Positions 63,375 through 64,000 of a stretch of 64,000 bases of DNA are shown in pieces. Both the position numbers and the translations under genes were made by a program. Within the stretch, counting starts at the first letter, position 1, and the number at the start of each line of letters is the position of its first letter. Source of the DNA: Leifsonia sp. SCN 70-46. GTDB lineage: Bacteria > Actinomycetota > Actinomycetes > Actinomycetales > Microbacteriaceae. The stretch spans positions 186,001 to 250,000 of the forward strand of contig MEFY01000001.1 of NCBI GenBank assembly GCA_001725325.1, in the 5' to 3' direction. The notes beneath the pieces were generated by a model. The model saw only the letters and a list, made by a program, of their open reading frames with translations, was not told where the DNA came from and made no database searches.

Positions 63375-64000
63375 ATGTCACTCGTGCGTGGGAAGGCCGG
63401 CGCTATCACGTTCGGCCTCGTCGGCTACCTCTTCCTCGTCGAACTCGTGAGCGGGATCCTGCAGGGCTTCTACGTCCCGCTCATCCCCGACATCGTCGAC
63501 CACCTGGGCATCAAGGATGCCGACTTCAACTGGTTCGAGGCGGCGCAGCTGCTGCTCTCGGCCATCGTCGTGCCCATCCTCGCCAAGCTCGGGGACATGT
63601 ACGGCCACAAGCGCATCCTCCTGGTCTCGACCGTGCTCACCGCGGGCGCGACGTGGTGGCTCGCCTTCACGGGCGACTTCACGACGTTCCTCATCGCGTG
63701 GGCGCTGCAGGGCTTCTACGTCGTGTGGCTCCCCCTCGAGGTCGCCCTCATCTTCGACCGCGGGCGCACGACCGGCACGGGCGCGTCGCAGACCAGGCGC
63801 GCGGCGGGATACCTCGTGGTCGCCCTCGAGGCCGGCGCGATCCTCGGCGCGCTCGGCGGCGGGCGCCTGTTCAAGGCCTTCGGCGGATCCGGCGACGCGG
63901 TGACCCCGACCCTCATGGTGCCCGCGATCGCCGTGACGCTCGTGTTCTTCGCCATCCTCTTCGGCGTGCCCGAGTCGAAGCCGCTGCCGGGCCGCTCGCT
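63375..64000 (+). CDS. MFS transporter, truncated by window end
   Basis: 208 codons visible, open to the end. Hydrophobic helices start at ITFGLVGYLFLVELVSGILQ; the MFS loop is KLGDMYGHKRILLVS (variant of GxLaDrxGrkr). It is a 12-14 helix drug- or metabolite-efflux transporter of the DHA family; the C-terminal half is outside the window. The start is set by a leaderless promoter shared back-to-back with the PRTase gene. Confidence 0.9.
   Translation, partial: MSLVRGKAGAITFGLVGYLFLVELVSGILQGFYVPLIPDIVDHLGIKDADFNWFEAAQLLLSAIVVPILAKLGDMYGHKRILLVSTVLTAGATWWLAFTGDFTTFLIAWALQGFYVVWLPLEVALIFDRGRTTGTGASQTRRAAGYLVVALEAGAILGALGGGRLFKAFGGSGDAVTPTLMVPAIAVTLVFFAILFGVPESKPLPGRS

Overview
The window is a high-GC (about 70% by eye) actinobacterial chromosome segment. 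Gene order and protein sequences fit the family Microbacteriaceae best: an argS-lysA-hom-thrC-thrB-rho-prfA-prmC block, a sua5-wecA-atpI-atpBEFHAGDC block, GTP-type PEP carboxykinase, a SigE-family sigma factor, a TPM/PspA pair and a DtxR/IdeR-like iron box. Genes are packed tightly. Same-strand neighbours often overlap by 1-4 nt and convergent neighbours often share stop codons. Many first genes of transcription units have no Shine-Dalgarno. Instead a TANNNT -10 hexamer sits 6-7 nt before the start codon, the signature of leaderless mRNAs. I used this to fix several starts.

Layout. 1-2343: the 3' part of a class-III aminotransferase and an FAD oxidoreductase, probably amine/polyamine catabolism. 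2344-4064: YceI protein behind three stacked inverted repeats, then a membrane-anchored HExxH protein. 4061-8361: TetR regulator with an 18-bp operator and a heterodimeric ABC exporter. 8371-12218: aldo/keto reductase, an alkylation-repair pair (ogt-tag), a membrane protein, yaaA and a P-loop kinase. 12229-21464: ATP synthase operon preceded by atpI-like, wecA-like and sua5 genes. 21511-23465: two tandem HAD hydrolases and a GIN-domain lipoprotein, lying inside an otherwise conserved cluster. 23522-34756: prmC, prfA, rho, thrB, thrC, hom, lysA, a DUF2993 protein and argS, all on the minus strand. 34821-44130: lipoprotein, transglutaminase, a large inverted repeat, tRNA-Arg(CCG), class-V aminotransferase, RamB-like regulator divergent from pckG, and a sigma factor with its membrane-protein partner. 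44261-53612: TPM and PspA, several single-enzyme genes, a GT4 glycosyltransferase and an iron-boxed SIP protein. 53661-64000: amidase, a YtrA-type GntR regulator with an ABC transporter, a structured RNA with a tRNA-like T-arm in front of an SPFH/Band-7 gene, SMR transporter, a second ABC pair, ung, an S51-like peptidase, a phosphoribosyltransferase and a truncated MFS gene.

Most of the window is core metabolism and housekeeping. No phage, insertion sequence, integrase or CRISPR array was seen. The most unusual items are the T-arm-bearing RNA region upstream of the SPFH gene, an atpB whose conserved N-terminus can only be reached from a non-standard (CTG-like) start, the dense use of leaderless promoters (including back-to-back divergent -10 boxes), four convergent gene pairs that share a CTAG tetranucleotide as both stop codons, and several strong palindromes at promoters.
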